Positions 35,957 through 47,599 of a stretch of 64,000 nucleotides of DNA are shown piece by piece (within the stretch, counting starts at the first letter, position 1; each line of letters begins with the position of its first letter). The stretch lies in contig JAMXBB010000003.1 in assembly GCA_024138015.1 (NCBI GenBank), positions 10,883,405 to 10,947,404 on the forward strand, in the 5' to 3' direction. The stretch is from Lumnitzera littorea (Eukaryota; Streptophyta; Magnoliopsida; Myrtales; Combretaceae). The position numbers and the translations under genes are program-made. The notes below the pieces were generated by a model, which was not told the DNA's origin, made no database searches, and was given only the letters and a program-made list of their open reading frames with translations.

Positions 35957-36836
35957 TGAGACTTTCTCATATCATGACATAAACCCTGATTTGAATTGCT
36001 AAATGCTTTTAACTTTAGAGAAAAGACATAATAAAATATAATCCTTATCTCGATGTTAATTTAAGATATCAAAGCACATGATGGGTAGCTTGCAAATGCA
36101 ATTCAATAGGACAATTGAGAAATCAAGACAATTGTTGTACTACAAATGTAATATCTAGTTTAGTTTTATTTAAATATAATTATCTACCAATTAATTGTCT
36201 CTATGTAGCAACATCCTTTAATATAGGAGAGTCATTATTTTTCATCAATTCATGACCTAGTAACATAGTAGTTGTAACTAGTTTGGCCACTAGAATCTAA
36301 TGTCTTGTTGGAGATCAAGATAGTATATTTTCTAACAAATATTAATACCTTGATTTGTCCTCATAACTTTAATGCCATGAAAATACTATAGTTCACCTAG
36401 ATCCTTTATCTTAATACAAGTGTTGCTTAATTTCATGAATGAGTTATAATGAAGTGCTTGCAAGGATAGCATCACCAACATACACCAATAAAATAATAAA
36501 ATTACCATTAACAAGTTTAAAAAACACACCATGATCAGCTGTAGATTAAGAGAAGCCATATTAGATTAGTAAATAAGATAATTTAGCATACCCCTTGGCG
36601 TCTTGCTTGTTTAAGTCTAATATAAAGACTTGAGCAATCTATAAACTTTATTAGATTTAGGTCACTCAAAACCTTCGAGCGGCTGCATATGTACTTCTTC
36701 TTGTAAATCTCCATGTAAAAAGGCATTTTAATACCTAATTGGTTTAAAAACCAATTGTACCAACTGCATATGTACTTCTTCTTGTAAATCTCCATGTAAA
36801 AAGGCATTTTAATACTTAATTGGTTTAAAAACCAAT
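35957..36836 (-). mobile_element. Ty1-copia remnant: reverse transcriptase and start of RNase H
   Basis: Minus-strand translation across frames gives NAFLHGDLQEEVHMQP (near 36750), KVYRLLKSLY (near 36640), VYVGDAILAS (near 36490; copia has YVDD here, so the catalytic motif is mutated), LDITFVVQQLS (near 36150) and HDMRKSLI (near 35970). There are several stops and frameshifts, so it is inactive. A 91-bp tandem duplication (36685-36775 and 36776 onward) repeats the NAFLHGDLQEEV block. Confidence 0.75.
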
Positions 36837-36838
36837 TG
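36685..36838 (-). repeat. 91-bp tandem duplication in the copia reverse transcriptase
   Basis: GCATATGTACTTCTTCTTG at 36685 and at 36776; the second copy is cut off where the Cassandra-type LTR begins. Because 91 is not a multiple of three it shifts the frame. Confidence 0.85.
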
Positions 36839-37064
36839 TAACGACCGGACCAGAACTCCTTCCCCTAAGTTATTGTCTACTTTGGCATGAAACATCGCAC
36901 GGTTTTGTCTCCTAATGCAATCACTTCCTAAGAGGTCACCCATCCTGAGATTACTTCAATATGAGCATGCTTAACTCCAAGGTTTCGACGTACTCCAAAT
37001 CGCTACACCAAAAGGCGTCTCGATGATTAGAATTCTTGCCTGCAGGCATATAAGGGATATTACA
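36837..37064 (-). mobile_element. Cassandra-type TRIM LTR carrying 5S-rRNA-like sequence
   Basis: On the minus strand it runs TGTAATATCCC...GGTCGTTACA (228 bp, TG...CA). The middle reads GGAGTTAAGCATGCT, then AGGATGGGTGACCTC and GGAAGTGATTGCATT, which match plant 5S rRNA box A and box C (AGTTAAGCGTGCT and AGGATGGGTGACCTCCTGGGAAGT). After it come ACAAAACCGTGCG and CCAAAGTAGACAATA, corresponding to the downstream blocks usual in Cassandra LTRs. No second LTR and no clear target-site duplication were seen. Confidence 0.7.
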
Positions 37065-37301
37065 ATCCTACTATCACAACCCAAGGGGGCTAGTCGTGGC
37101 AATCGCTATATACCGTATAAAGGACTGTAGATTGATTTCCCTTACAATCGATAACCTTTCATACGATACACAAGGCTACAACTATAACTAACAATCAAGA
37201 GTTATGCAAGTGTAAGTAATATCATTTCATGATAATAATAACAAGGTAAAGAAAAATATAAAACACAATATATTTATATAGAAATTTACAAATAAGAAGT
37301 C
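37065..37301 (-). mobile_element. Chromovirus LTR, distal part (left of solo LTR 2)
   Basis: Continues the minus-oriented LTR that starts at 43802, after the interruption by solo LTR 2. Its terminal block (minus: CCCCCTTGGGTTGTGATAG) resembles the end of solo LTR 1 (CCCCCTGTAGGGTCATAACA). Confidence 0.5.
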
Positions 37302-37306
37302 TATAA
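37302..37306. other. Target-site duplication TATAA (left)
   Basis: Directly before the TG of solo LTR 2; repeated exactly at 40421-40425. Confidence 0.85.
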
Positions 37307-37877
37307 TGTAAGCCCCACAACCAGTCACTCAAGATTTCGATCGGTTGAAAAATCCGATCAAACCTAAATTATAAGGTAAAGTTAGAAATATTAGTAAAAA
37401 TGATCCCGTAAGTTTGAATTTAAGAAAATAAGTAATAAAATAAAAGACTATAAAAATTTCAAATTTTAAATATATAACTCATTATTTATCGAAAATGCGT
37501 AAAATGCATTCCGATAAATAACGAATCGCTAGAGATAAATTATATGTATACTAAAAATAATAGAATGACCTAAATGATATTGAGGAATATTTATTTGTAT
37601 TATATATGAATTTATATGTAGGTATAAATACGCGTAATTACTTAAAATACGCGAAATGTGCTAAAATAATACAAAATACTTAAAGAAAATTCATAATTAA
37701 TTAAGGAAAAATCAAGAAAAATCAGAAAAAATCAGGAATAATCTAGAATTGGGTCATGGCAGCTGGGAAAAATAAGAAAAAATTCGGCCAATTAAATTAA
37801 GACAACACAAAAGCCAAAAATTAAGGGATAAGGCAATTGTCTTATCCAATTTAATGCACAATAATTATACTAAAGCT

Positions 37878-37887
37878 CTATAAATAG
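37878..37887 (+). promoter_or_regulatory. TATA box of solo LTR 2
   Basis: CTATAAATAG about 570 bases into the LTR, followed by about 100 bases of purine-rich leader; placed as expected for an LTR promoter. Confidence 0.55.
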
Positions 37888-38714
37888 CAATAAAAATTCA
37901 AAAGCTCATTTGGACAGTTACAAATCAAAGAAAATTAGGGAGAGGCGAAAATTGAGAGAAAAATTCAGTTTAGAAAAAAATTAGAAAAAACTGTGCAATT
38001 AGGGCTTTCAAAGGGAACTCACACCAAACGAGCAGCTGGGAATGGATGGCCACCACCACAACACAGTGGTGGCAGCGCCCAGGCCGGTTGATAAGGCCAT
38101 GGCGGCCAGCGGTGGCCGGAGCCACTCAAATCGGTGAGTCCAAATTCTAGCCCGATTCTTGTATAATTTTGTAAAAATAGTAAATATTATTAGAAAATTA
38201 TGAATTTTGTTATTTAGGAATATTTTTGTATTTAGTTTGTAGAAAAAATATTATTTCGATGAAAATATGTCTCATGATATAGGATCCTTAAGAAATCATG
38301 TAAAACCGAGCATGTTTCGGTTTAGAAATAAATAACCTTAGGAGTGTAGTTTCGAGCCCAAATTTTTGTGTAGATTACTTAGATGATATAGAACAGTGCT
38401 ATGAAGCCCGTTTTCAAAAATTAATTTTTGAAATTTTTAGATAATTTTTAGGCCCTAAAATGAGGCATAAAATGAATAATTTATGGTTAATTAAGTAATT
38501 AAATGATTAATTATTGATTTAGTGAATAATTATATGTTTTAGGATGTTGAAATCTGATGGAGTACGATACTTGTAGCATTTAGGGTGTTAAATGTAATTA
38601 TTAGGTTAATTATGTAGTAAATGATTAATAGGGAAAAATAGTTAACTTTAAGTTAATTTTGTAAATTAGGGAAATTAGGAGTAAAATCTGATTTAGGATG
38701 AATTCAGACATTTT

Positions 38715-38768
38715 GAAATGGTAATTGATGTTTAGGGATGGTAATTGATGTTTAGGGATGGTAATTAA
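38715..38768. repeat. Short tandem repeat in solo LTR 2
   Basis: GATGGTAATTGATGTTTAGG-type unit of about 22 bp repeated two to three times. Confidence 0.75.
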
Positions 38769-40420
38769 AGTGATAGAAATATTAGAAGTACATTATGTAC
38801 AAAATAAGTAATAATACATAATACATAATTATTGGAAATATAATAAATAGAAAATATTAAGATAAAAATTGATATTATATAAATAATAGAGATATATAAT
38901 AAAACCGATAGAAGACTTGAATTTATGTAACTATATGAAAAATGTAAAAAATTTCTCACATTAGGAGTGAATTCGGTACACTAATACGGATTTAAGTGTA
39001 CCGGGTAAAATAAATACTGACTAGGGGTAATGATGGTATTTAGAAGATCGGGAAGTAATGTGATTAATCTCACATTATGGGTTGAAACGAATTTCTAGGG
39101 TTAGAATATAAAACGCTACTTAGAAATCAAACTAAAACCTAATTTAGAAATCGATGCGGAAACCGAACCCGAACCTAACCCCAAACCTAGAATAATTGTA
39201 AAAAACTTAAGACTTAGATAATTAGGCATATTAAACCCTAAACAAAACCTAACAATAAGCGTTATAGGATAAAATGAACCTATAATAGTTATATGAAAAA
39301 CTGAAACTACGTTTGTGTTATAGGGATGTTCGGCAATGGCCTAAACAAGTCGGACCTCGAGTGAATGAGCGAGGAGTCGAGGTAAGTTGGGATTTAATAC
39401 AATGCTGTATTTTGGAGGCTTGAGATTATGCTTGGTTGTGCTTGTTAAATAGTTGGATGTGTGCATGTGCTTGATTATGGGTGATACTATGATTCTGTTT
39501 GTTGCTCTGTCATGTATTGTATGATTTGTATGAAATGATTGATCACCCTAAACTAGACGTAATCTAATATACGACTAGTAATCATAATCGAACATGTATG
39601 GCAACCCGTTAGGAGAACTTAGGACTCTCCGGCTAAATACCGACCCTTTCGAAAAGGATAGCGCAGGATTGCAAAATGGTCCCTTCTTAATCCTCAGTCG
39701 AACTAAGTGACAGGAGAAGAGGTCGCGGCGAGGCTGAAGACAGTGGTTCGAAGGTAGTCGTGGGAGGAGCAAGGTCTCCATTACACAAGCCTGGGTTTAG
39801 TCGTGAGCTGTTGCATTAACGGCAACTCCTCAACCCGGATTAGAGTGGGCGCAATGTCTCTAATCTTACGACGGGCCGGACAACGTCGTGCAATGGCATT
39901 TGCTTGCACATGCATTGCACCTAATAAGTGATTGAAAACCTTGTTGTGTTTTTGGTATAGTTTTAAGTCCTCCATCCTAACTTACTGAGCTGTGGTTGCT
40001 TACATCCCTATAGACGTCGTGCAGGTGCTGGCTAAGAAGCGACAAACAATTACTCTGCAGCTAGCAACTGCTGGATCCTGGGGAGTGAGGAAAAACATTT
40101 GAAGAATAAACATATATTTTTAAGGTTTAAGCTTTTACTTTAGAACTTCTCATTTTTTTAATAATGTAATAACTAGGAAATATATTTCGGAGAAATATTG
40201 CAAACGATAATTGTAATAAGTAAATTATAGTGAATATATATATTTCCTCACTTTCTTAGATAAATGATTTATTTAAATTACAAACTGTTTATTTCAAAGC
40301 GGGTTAGTCGTTGACACCTTGTGTAAATCAGGTCTATGATAGCGGTGGTAAGGCCAACTTCTATCTTAGGATAGTTTACACGACGGGGCTGTTACGAGTC
40401 TACCGCTTTGGGGCGTGACA

Positions 40421-40425
40421 TATAA
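40421..40425. other. Target-site duplication TATAA (right)
   Basis: Right-hand copy of 37302-37306. Confidence 0.85.
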
Positions 40426-43400
40426 TACTTCTTAACTCAAACTGATATCGTTTCATTACATAATAAGATTCATAATTTAAATACACTATCATAAATACAC
40501 TATCATAAGTACACTCCGATCATATCTTACTTTCACATCAATCCCCTGATGTACAACTAACCTCAAGCATGCGACAGCCCGACTCCATAAATAAATCAGC
40601 CTGCTAAAGTAAATTATAAGGATATAAGCTAATTAGCTTAATGAGATAATTTCCTCAACCATACAACAATTAAGTTATACATCAATTAAATTCAATCAAA
40701 TAAATGCATGTCAATCAGTATGCTAAACAAATACATGTAAGTGACCAGATACTGCATGCAACTCAAATTTAACGCTCTCTAATGTTAGGGTTGGAGATAT
40801 ATCAACACAATTAGATCCAGGTATTATACTAGAACTTATCTTATAACGAAACTTTGCGTTTTGTATTTAAAATGTAATGGTATATCTATTCTTAGTTTTA
40901 ATCAAAATCGAGTTCTACGTATAATTGTGAGTAAATTCACGCAGTCCTCACTCACTCCTAAATGGAGGCCTCTAGACTCAACCTTTAGCCAGGCAGCTAG
41001 CACCTCTAACGCCTAATGATCCCGCGGGCCAGGGCAAGGTCATATCACATGTGTACATCGTACAAAATCTATGATAACAAATACTTAACTCAAGTATGGC
41101 CTCTCGCTACCTCTGTGTGATGTGATGACCGAAATTAGTTATGCAGTGTATGATTATGAGTGTTTCAAGTTAGCTCTTTCAAGTTGAGTAAGATTAGGTC
41201 TTATTACTTAGTGATCAATAGGATTACCGACAATCGATTCCTATCAAGTCTACTATACAACAATCAATATGTTATCATACATTTAAATAAATTCACTATC
41301 AACAAATAGTATCATAGACAAGTATAATCTAGCCCCACATAATATTCAATTATTAATCACAATTTATATTCACTAATTACAAACACAAGAAAGTATAGAA
41401 TTATTAGGAAAAACTCACTCAGCCATGATTGACTCAAGGGTTATAATAGTCCGATGGCAGCTCAGGGTCAAGGTCAAGATCACCTGAGAATAAAGAATAT
41501 AGAAAATTATAAGTTTGGGAATTTAAAGCTAAACTAGTATCATAATTTGTATTGTTTACTTAACTTAATTACGTGAAATCGTCAATTCGAGCTTTTTATC
41601 GAATCACATATAACTTTTTCAATTTAACTCGGATCGTTATGAACTTATAGTCCATTTTAATTGTTTTCGAGCATATTTTCTCGTAACGAGGTCCATTTTA
41701 GACGTTGTAACTCGCAGTTTGAATAGTAATATAAAAATACTACAAAATTTATTACTTTAATTTAAAAAGTTATAAAATATTAATTTAAGTTTTTTCTTAG
41801 TATATTTACGATTTAATAATTATTTAAATCTTATAATTGATAATTTTCTTATTTTAAGCTTATTTTACTCTAATTACTTATTTTTACATATTTTTGAGAT
41901 TTTAGAATTATTAATTCAATTTTTTTCTACTTTATTATTTTTCTATTTAATTAATTAATTAATTAATTATTATTATCAATTACAAAAATTAATTAATTTA
42001 TAACAAATAGTGATGTAGCAACACGTAAAAGTGCTACGTGTCAAGTTTGCACTTTTTTCCCAAATTTTCCATTATTTCCTATTTAATGGTATAAATATGT
42101 ATATATAAAAATACTTATGATTAGACTTTATTAAATTTTCTAATTTACTTAATTATTAAGTCTTTTTTTTTCTCTAAATTTATGGTATTTCTGCATATAT
42201 ACATATATTTATTACTTTATTTATGAAATGGTCTATTGTATACACTATTCAAGTATACTCGTATTTTTATGTATACATCACTATTCATATACATATATTT
42301 ATATATATACTATATGCTTTATGTAATAAATTATTTTGACTTTAATTATATACTATATACTATACATATAAGTATAATATGGATGTATTTATATTTTATA
42401 TACATATACCTACTTTTATACATGTACACATATACATATAGATAATATAAAATACTATGTTTATATATACATACATATCATCACGCCACCTATATATACA
42501 TATATATACATAAAGAAATACTTACATGAGTACATTAATACGAGAATACCTAATACATGTATATATATAATATACCAAATACTAACAATCCATACATATA
42601 TAATACTTACATACATATATATTTACGTGTACATGCATATATATATATATATATATACCCAAATAGTAAAAATTCTAAATACCTACTATATGTATTCTCA
42701 TTTATACCTACATATATATATATATACCGTATGTTTTACATAATAATATATATATACATGTCCACATACATATATTTATATACAAATAAAAGAGATACAC
42801 ATATATATTTATCTACTCATGCATACATATATATACATGTAATATATATAACAAAATATTTAGTATATATATGTACATACTATATAATATACATATGTAT
42901 AAGTAAAATGAATAAACTTGCCTAAATATTTTAGTAATATATTCTTAGTTTTCTTCTTCTTCTTCTTCTTAGTCTTTCTTTTTCCTTTTGTTTCTTTGAT
43001 CCACTTTCGTATGTGTGTGTTCTAGATTTTTTTTTTCTTTTTTTTATTTTGGTCCTAATTCTAAACGTGAATGGGCAGAAATTGGAGTAGATAAAGATTG
43101 AAAAAAAATTGAATAAATCCTAATAGATCATGTATTAATGGGGATAAGACATTTACTTTATGTACTTGTCCTTTATCTCTTAATTATGTGACACATGTAC
43201 AAGAAAAAAAATCACATGAGCAGCTGAATATGCAACTACAATTCACGAGAGAAAAGGAAAAAAAATAGAAGAGGAAAAGAAAAGAAGAAAAAAGAAAGGA
43301 AAGAAAATAAAAGAAAAAGGAAAATAAAAATAATTATATGTAATTTTTCTAAACATAAAAATAATAAAAATAACATTTATAAATAAATTTTGGAATTTTA

Positions 43401-43802
43401 TGAAAATCTATCAATTTAATCGGTACCTATTATAATTATAATTTTACGAGTTATTTTAACGTTTTCGTTAAAAGTTTTACACGATTACGCGATTTAGTCG
43501 ATAATTGTAATTGACTACAATTATATCATTATTAAGTGATATTTAATTATTTTATAAGCTTAAAGTTACAGTTGTAGGGTTTCAATCAACTTCGAGTTCG
43601 ATTTCAGGTAATTATGTGTACATCTAATTTAGGGTTTTTGTACCCGATTTAGGTTTTGATCAATTTCTAGGGTTTTTATTATCGATATTATATTCGATTT
43701 ATTAAATTTCATAAAATTTTACTAGCCTTATCGATTCATGATATAGTTTAGGATACTCGGACTTAAATTAGAATTTAAACTACAGATTTTATAGGATTTA
43801 CA
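40426..43802 (-). mobile_element. 3' LTR of the chromovirus, proximal part
   Basis: On the minus strand the LTR starts TGTAAATCCTATAAAATC at 43802, immediately after a purine-rich tract (GAAAGGGGCAAGAA) suitable as the polypurine tract. Further along it matches solo LTR 1 (ATATCTCCAACCCT, GCGTTAAATTT, GCATACTG-TTG-CATGCATTTAT). With the distal part at 37065-37301 the LTR totals about 3.6 kb. 42.2-42.93 kb is an expanded TA/CATA-rich tract; the tyrosine/isoleucine-rich frames there are artefacts of that repeat. Confidence 0.7.
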
Positions 43803-43849
43803 TTCTTGCCCCTTTCAAATAAATTTTGTTTTTAAAACTTGAGATGCAT

Positions 43850-45285
43850 ACCTATTTCTACGAATTAGTGTAGATATCGCCTCTTTACTTCATCTCCTGC
43901 TTTTTAGGTTACGGATTCTCGTTCATGATTTCTCCATAACACCTTAACATAATGGATCTATTTATTTCTCAACTGTTATACTTTACTATCTATAATCTTC
44001 ATCGAGTGCTCTTCATATGTCAGGTTTTCTTGCAGTCTTACCAGTTCTAACTCAACAATATGATCGGGATTGGGAATATGTTCCTCAAAACCGACACATG
44101 AAAAACGTTGTGAATTCCTGATAGATTAGGTGGCAATGCTAATCAATAAGCTAGATTTCCAACTCATTTTAAGATCTCAAATGGACCTATATATCTTGGA
44201 CTTAGTTTTCCTTAGGTTTTAGCATGATGAATACTCTTGATCAGTTTCAATCTCAAATATACATGTTCTCCTATTTGGAACTCCAATTCTCTTCTCTTCA
44301 AATCAGCCCAACTCTTTTGTTTATCTTAGGATTCTTTCATTTTCTATTTAATCACCATGATTTTATCTGCTATTTCTTGAATCAGATTTGACCCTATTGC
44401 AGCTTTCTTTATATCATCCCAGAAAAGTGGAGATTGACACTTTCTCCCATACAAAGCTTCATAAGGTAGCATTTGTATGGTCAAGTGATAACTATTATTA
44501 TAAGTGAACTCAATCAAAAGCAAATAGGCATCCCAACTTCCTTTAAATTCTATAATGCATGCCCTCAACATATCTTCCAAAGTCTAAATAGTCCATCAGT
44601 TTGAGGATGATATGCTGTACTAAACTGTAGCTTTGTTCCCATTACGTTTGGTAAACTTCCCTAAAACTTCTATACAAATCTAAGATCTCTATTTGATACA
44701 GTTCCTACTGGCACACCATGTAGTCTCACTATATCCTTTATGTATATTCTAGCCAATTTCTCTAAAGAAAAAGTATTATTAATTGGCAAAAAGTGAGCTG
44801 ACTTGGTAAGTCAATCAACGATTACCCAAATCATATCAAAACTGATAGCTATTCTTAGCAATCCACTTACAAAATCCATAGATATCTTATCCCATTTCCA
44901 CTCTGGAATAGGTAGGGGTTGTAGTAGTCCTCCTGGTCATTGATGTTCAGCTTTCACTCTTTAACAAGTTTCACATTTAAGCATGAAATCAGCAACGTCT
45001 TATTTCATTCCATTCCACCTAAAATTCTTTTTCAAATCCTGGTACATCTTCATTCCTCCTGGATATACAGTATAGCTTGAATAATGAGCTTCACTTAAAA
45101 TTTCTTTTCGAAGCTCTTCATCATCAGGTATACATAATCGGTTGTTCATGCGAAGTGTGCCATATTCATCTATTCATAAATCAGTGTATTTCCTACTTCC
45201 CACTTCCCACTTCTTCTTTTATTCAATTCAATACAGTATCACCTTGTTGTGCAACTCTAACTCTTTACATCAATGTTGGCTCCAT
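43850..45285 (-). pseudogene. Chromovirus integrase and chromodomain remnant
   Basis: The frame 44580-44344 carries MEDMLRACIIEFKGSWDAYL, FTYNNSYH and YEALYGRKCQSPLFWD, the C-terminal part of the integrase core. Downstream in shifted frames are SPRYIGPFEIL and NVFHVS. A chromodomain-like segment follows at about 43.86-43.99 kb (YEEHSMKIIDSKVQQLRNK, then VKVLWRNHE). Several stop codons interrupt it. Chromodomains steer integration toward particular chromatin; here it is only a fossil. Confidence 0.75.
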
Positions 45286-46890
45286 CACCAAATTCGATAA
45301 TTCGATAATTCAATACTTTCTTCACGCCATGTAAATTCCAAATTTAATCTTTCAAGCTCCTTAATTAGCTCTCTCTGATCAATCAAAAGAGAGGTGACTT
45401 CTCCATAATTCTTCCTACTTAAAGCATCAATAACCACATTTACTTTACCTGGGCAATAGTTAATCCCTAAATCATAGTCTTTAATCAACTCCAGCCGTCT
45501 TCTTTGTCTCATATTCAACTCTTTCTAAGTAAACAAATACTTAAGACTCTTATGATCAATAAAAACTTCGTATCTCTATCCATACAGATAGTGTCACCAC
45601 AACTTAACGGCAAACACTACAACCACAAGTTCCAAATCATAAGCTAGATAATTTTGCTCATGTGGTCTCAACTATCTAAAAGTATATGCAATTACTTTTC
45701 CGCCTTGAATAAGTACACATCCCAATCCTTTTTTAGATGCATCACTGTATACAGTGAAAGGCTCCTCATTATTTGGTAATATAAGGATCGGGGCAAACAC
45801 TAACCTCTTCTTCAACTCTTGGAATCTCTCTTCTTGTTTTTCACCCCACTCAAATTTTACATTCTTTTATGTCAGCTAAGTGAGTGATCTTGAAATCTTT
45901 GAAAAGTTCTTAACAAACTTTCTGTAATATCCAACCAATCCAAGAAAGCTTCAAATCGTTTTTGGTCTTTTCCATTCCACTATAGCCTTAATCTTTTTGA
46001 GGTCAACAAATATACCATCTCCAGTTATGACATGTCCAAGAAAAGATATTTCCTTCAACCAAAAATCACACTTAGACAACTTTGCACACAAATGTTCTTT
46101 TACAACACCACTCTCAAATGTTCTTCATGTTGTTCAGATGTAGCAGAATATACCAAAATATCATCGATGAACACAATTACGCACATATCTAATAAAGGTC
46201 AGAACACGCGATTCATTAAATCTATGAATGCTACAAGAGCATTCGTCAAACCAAAAGGCATCACCAGAAACTCATAATGACCATATCTTGTCCGAAATGC
46301 GGCCTTCGGAACATCTTCTAACTTAATTCTCAATTGATGATAGCCTGACCTTAAGTCAATCTTCTAACTTAATTCTCAATTGATAATAGCATGACCTTAA
46401 GTCAATCCTAGAAAAGACACTCACACCTTACATTTATTCAAACAAATCATCGATCTTCGAAAGTAGATACTTATTCTTGATGGTCACTTTATTTAGCTCT
46501 CTGTAGTTAATACAAAGTCTAAGTGATCTATCCTTCTTTTTGACAAATAAAACCGGTATTCCCTATGGTAAAACACTTGGCCTTACTTGGCCTTGATCTA
46601 ATAACTCCTGTAATTGCTTTTTCAACTCTTGTAACTTAATTGGAGCCATTCAATATGGAGCTTTTGAGATCGGCTCAGTTCCTGGAATTAAATCAATAAC
46701 AAAGTCGATCTCTCTTTTTAGTGGTAATCCAATTAACTCATCTGAGAATACATCAAGAAATTCATTCACCACTCGAATTTCTTCTACATTTGACTTTTTG
46801 GAATCGATATCTAAAGTATTTAACCAACCAACATCTGTTGTCAACTCTAGAGTACTCAGCTCTTATAGTCTTGCTGCTGCATAATTCCCT
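45285..46890 (-). pseudogene. Chromovirus reverse transcriptase and RNase H remnant
   Basis: From the minus strand: VFSDELIGLPLKREIDFVID and PISKAPY (46.65-46.76 kb), VLFVKKKDRSLRLCINYREL (near 46.53 kb), VFIDDILVYS (near 46.17 kb; the FIDD form of the catalytic motif is intact), SFLGLVGYYRKFVKNFSKIS (near 45.92 kb), YSDASKKGLGCVLIQ (RNase H, near 45.73 kb) and INYCPGKVNVVIDALSRKN (near 45.43 kb). Stops and a 46-bp tandem duplication at 46315-46406 break the frame. Confidence 0.85.
46315..46406 (-). repeat. 46-bp tandem duplication in the reverse transcriptase
   Basis: CTTCTAACTTAATTCTCAAT begins at 46315 and again at 46361; the copies differ at two positions. Confidence 0.9.
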
Positions 46891-47207
46891 TAGAATATAG
46901 CTCTATTTCTTCCTGAAGCTTCAAACATTACTTGTTTTTCTTTACAGTTAATAGTAGCTTTCACACTTGCTATCCAATTCATTCCTAATGTGGCATAGTA
47001 CTTATCCATATCTAGAATGATAATATCTACTTTATTATCGAAGTCTTGAATCCTCAAAGGACATCCTTTCACCATTTCTCTTCTAATTACTACACTTCCT
47101 GTCGGAGTTCTCACTCCCAAACTCAAGTCAGTAGTAGTTGCAACTAAACCCATTTGCTTTACCACTCCTGGAGCTATGAAAGAATGCGCAGCTCCCATAT
47201 TAAACAA
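46890..47207 (-). pseudogene. Chromovirus aspartic protease remnant
   Basis: 105-codon open stretch FNMGAAHSFIAPGVVKQMGL, with ILDMDKYYATLGMNWI later. The family motif is FD-GA-HSFI; the catalytic Asp is Asn here, so the protease would be inactive even where the frame is open. Confidence 0.75.
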
Positions 47208-47599
47208 AGTATAGACTGAATGCCAAACTATGTCGATATTTCCTAAATCACAAGATTCTTAAGTTTTATTCTCATGTTATAGCTTTATAAGTTTTCGTTT
47301 ATAATTTCTATTTACTTATTACTGTTCAACGCTTTACATACTACTCAGAATAACTAAAGCAATTTAACAATGAGAATTTAGGATACATACCTACTATCAA
47401 CTCATGATCCACAAATTCTTTAGTCCCTTCAAGTACTTCCAAATCTTATTCTACATTATCTTCATAACTCCAATTACTCTCCAAATTATATACTCTGGCG
47501 GCATTCGCTGCACCCGAACGTATGTTTCCCGCATTTGATCCACCAATCACTCTTCCAATGGCAGGACGTCCAACAGCTGGTGGTGATTTGGCAACTTAA

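Larger units (their letters stand above)
37307..40420 (+). mobile_element. Solo LTR 2 (Ty3-gypsy type), 3114 bp
   Basis: Starts TGTAAGCCCCACAACC and ends GGGGCGTGACA, flanked by a perfect 5-bp duplication TATAA. It contains a TATA box (37878), a GC-rich leader-like stretch at 38030-38130 and a GC-rich block at 39580-39900. No protein domain is present; minus-strand frames at 39575-39975 are by-products. It is nested inside the minus-oriented chromovirus LTR, so it inserted later. Confidence 0.88.

Noticed and set aside
36837..37064. Calling the 5S-like block a genuine 5S rRNA gene
   Set aside because: Only boxes A and C and their surroundings match; the 5' half of 5S rRNA is not preserved and the block is bounded by TG...CA LTR ends.
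42236..42925. Tyr/Ile-rich frames
   Set aside because: Translation of TA/CATA simple sequence inside an LTR.
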